Part shown: piece by piece, positions 5,716-6,173 of the stretch
How positions within the stretch are numbered: position 1 is the stretch's first letter
How the letters are laid out: every line of letters starts with the position of its first letter
NCBI GenBank assembly: GCA_021202575.1
Contig: JAJQCU010000253.1
Span: 1 to 6,173 of the forward strand
DNA: 6,173 nucleotides
DNA from: Lachnospiraceae bacterium
GTDB taxonomy: Bacteria > Bacillota > Clostridia > Lachnospirales > Lachnospiraceae
Reading direction: 5' to 3'
Translations under genes and position numbers: made by a program
Notes under the pieces: model-generated
Databases searched by the model: none
Seen by the model: only the letters and a program-made list of their open reading frames with translations
Told to the model about the DNA's origin: nothing

Positions 5716-6173
5716 CTACGTCTTGGGCTGAGGACTGGTCTTTGGCCTTGCATCAGCCGCCTCCGGCGCCTCCGCCCTGGTTCCCTTTGTCAGAGTCGGC
5801 GCTGCCGGTTTGGAGGAGGTCTGCGTTCCGCTCCCCGCGGGCTTCGTCTTCACGGTCTGCTGGGTTCTCGCCTGTACAGACTGCTGGGTCTTTGTCTGCC
5901 CTGTGGCGGACTGCTGAGGCCTGGCCTGCCCTGACGCGGACTGCTGAGTTCTCGCCTGTCCTGACGCGGGCTGCTGGGACCTTGTCTGTCCCGGGGACTG
6001 CTGCGGCTTCGTCTGTCTGGGCTGCGTGGTCTGAGACTTTCCTCCCGCCGCGGGCGCGCTCTCTTTTCTGACTGTGCGGCGGCGCTTATTCTGCTCCCGC
6101 ATCTCTTCCACCAGGTTCTCCGCGTCTCTCCAGCGCAGGCAGAAGAACGCCGCTGCCGCGCCCGCCACAATCA
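5716..6173 (-). CDS. Membrane-anchored hypothetical protein with Gln-rich repeats (5' end outside window)
   Basis: The frame is open to the right edge, so the start lies beyond the window; a GTG at 6168 could serve but has no visible ribosome binding site and falls within a hydrophobic segment. The first visible residues, IVAGAAAAFFCLRW, look like the end of a membrane helix. It is followed by charged RDAENLVEEMREQNKRRR, consistent with a positively charged cytoplasmic flank. A long low-complexity region rich in Gln, Ser, Thr, Lys and Pro follows, containing 10-residue repeats such as QQSASGQARP, then a Pro/Ala-rich linker ending RPKTSPQPKT before the TAG at 5716. No catalytic motif is visible and I do not recognise the family. 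It is separated from the gntR-clpC operon by a terminator and promoter, so a functional link is not implied. Confidence 0.7.
   Translation of the reverse strand, partial: IVAGAAAAFFCLRWRDAENLVEEMREQNKRRRTVRKESAPAAGGKSQTTQPRQTKPQQSPGQTRSQQPASGQARTQQSASGQARPQQSATGQTKTQQSVQARTQQTVKTKPAGSGTQTSSKPAAPTLTKGTRAEAPEAADARPKTSPQPKT
5857..6003 (-). repeat. Imperfect tandem repeats of about 30 bp coding for Gln-rich decapeptides
   Basis: The plus-strand hexamer CTGCTG recurs at 5857, 5881, 5911, 5941, 5971 and 5998, giving periods of 24, 30, 30, 30 and 27 bases, all multiples of three. On the coding strand each unit reads as QQ followed by a Ser/Thr/Ala-rich stretch with GQ and a basic residue (for example QQPASGQART, QQSASGQARP, QQSATGQTKT). 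Because the units are in frame, slippage would change the length of the region without destroying the gene, so copy number may vary between strains. Confidence 0.8.

Noticed and set aside
5716..5718. TAG as a pyrrolysine codon
   Set aside because: The site lies in a low-complexity linker without a catalytic role, and the original radA gene in the same window uses TAG as an ordinary stop.
5511..5753. Open frame of 80 codons on the minus strand, offset from the right-hand gene
   Set aside because: Its translation is Trp/Met/Arg-rich and unnatural, while the overlapping frame gives a coherent acidic tail ending beside a terminator. It is a shadow frame.
5857..6003. Regular repeats as a CRISPR array
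   Set aside because: Units are contiguous, divergent and in frame, with no alternation of identical repeats and unique spacers; they are coding repeats.
5625..6071. Plus-strand open frame of 148 codons opposite the Gln-rich repeats
   Set aside because: The Ser/Pro/Ala-rich translation reflects the complement of repetitive coding sequence; no start signals are visible.

Overview
Every gene I can support lies on the minus strand, so the window reads from right to left: a membrane-anchored protein of unknown function (entering from the right edge), an intrinsic terminator, a promoter, then gntR, clpC, radA, a small hypothetical gene and a marR-type gene. The proteins (ClpC, bacterial RadA, a short YtrA-like GntR regulator), the strong GGAGG-type ribosome binding sites and the consensus promoter point to a Gram-positive Firmicute. 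The fairly GC-rich sequence and the clpC-radA pairing without ctsR, mcsA or mcsB suggest a Clostridia/Lachnospiraceae-like gut anaerobe. That assignment is an inference; no rRNA or other marker is present.

Layout. 5491-6173: C-terminal part of a protein with the end of a membrane helix, a Gln-rich region with 10-residue repeats and, after an in-frame TAG, an acidic tail. About 5450-5481: rho-independent terminator for that gene. 5290-5362: extended -10 promoter followed by a perfect 18-bp palindrome that touches the gntR ribosome binding site. 4889-5278: gntR. 2350-4815: clpC, with a TTG start. 993-2360: radA, overlapping clpC by 11 bp but interrupted by an in-frame TGA at codon 399. 541-981: unknown small protein whose ribosome binding site overlaps the radA stop. 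98-541: MarR-family regulator, overlapping the previous stop by one base. 1-97: AT-rich, no gene seen.

How they may work together. Tight spacing and overlaps from gntR to marR suggest one transcription unit for protein quality control (ClpC, the unfoldase partner of ClpP), recombination and DNA repair (RadA), and two DNA-binding regulators, one at each end. In Bacillus the analogous operon is ctsR-mcsA-mcsB-clpC-radA-disA. Here a GntR protein holds the regulator position, and a hypothetical gene plus marR follow radA instead of disA. The palindrome in the gntR leader is the obvious candidate operator.

The most striking anomaly is that two genes carry in-frame stops with the reading frame fully preserved afterwards: TGA in radA, inside an otherwise highly conserved motif, and TAG in the right-hand gene. 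They may be real nonsense mutations, sequence errors or recoding sites. TGA and TAG also serve as ordinary stops in the window, which argues against a changed genetic code. I see no clearly new multi-gene defence or mobile system here.
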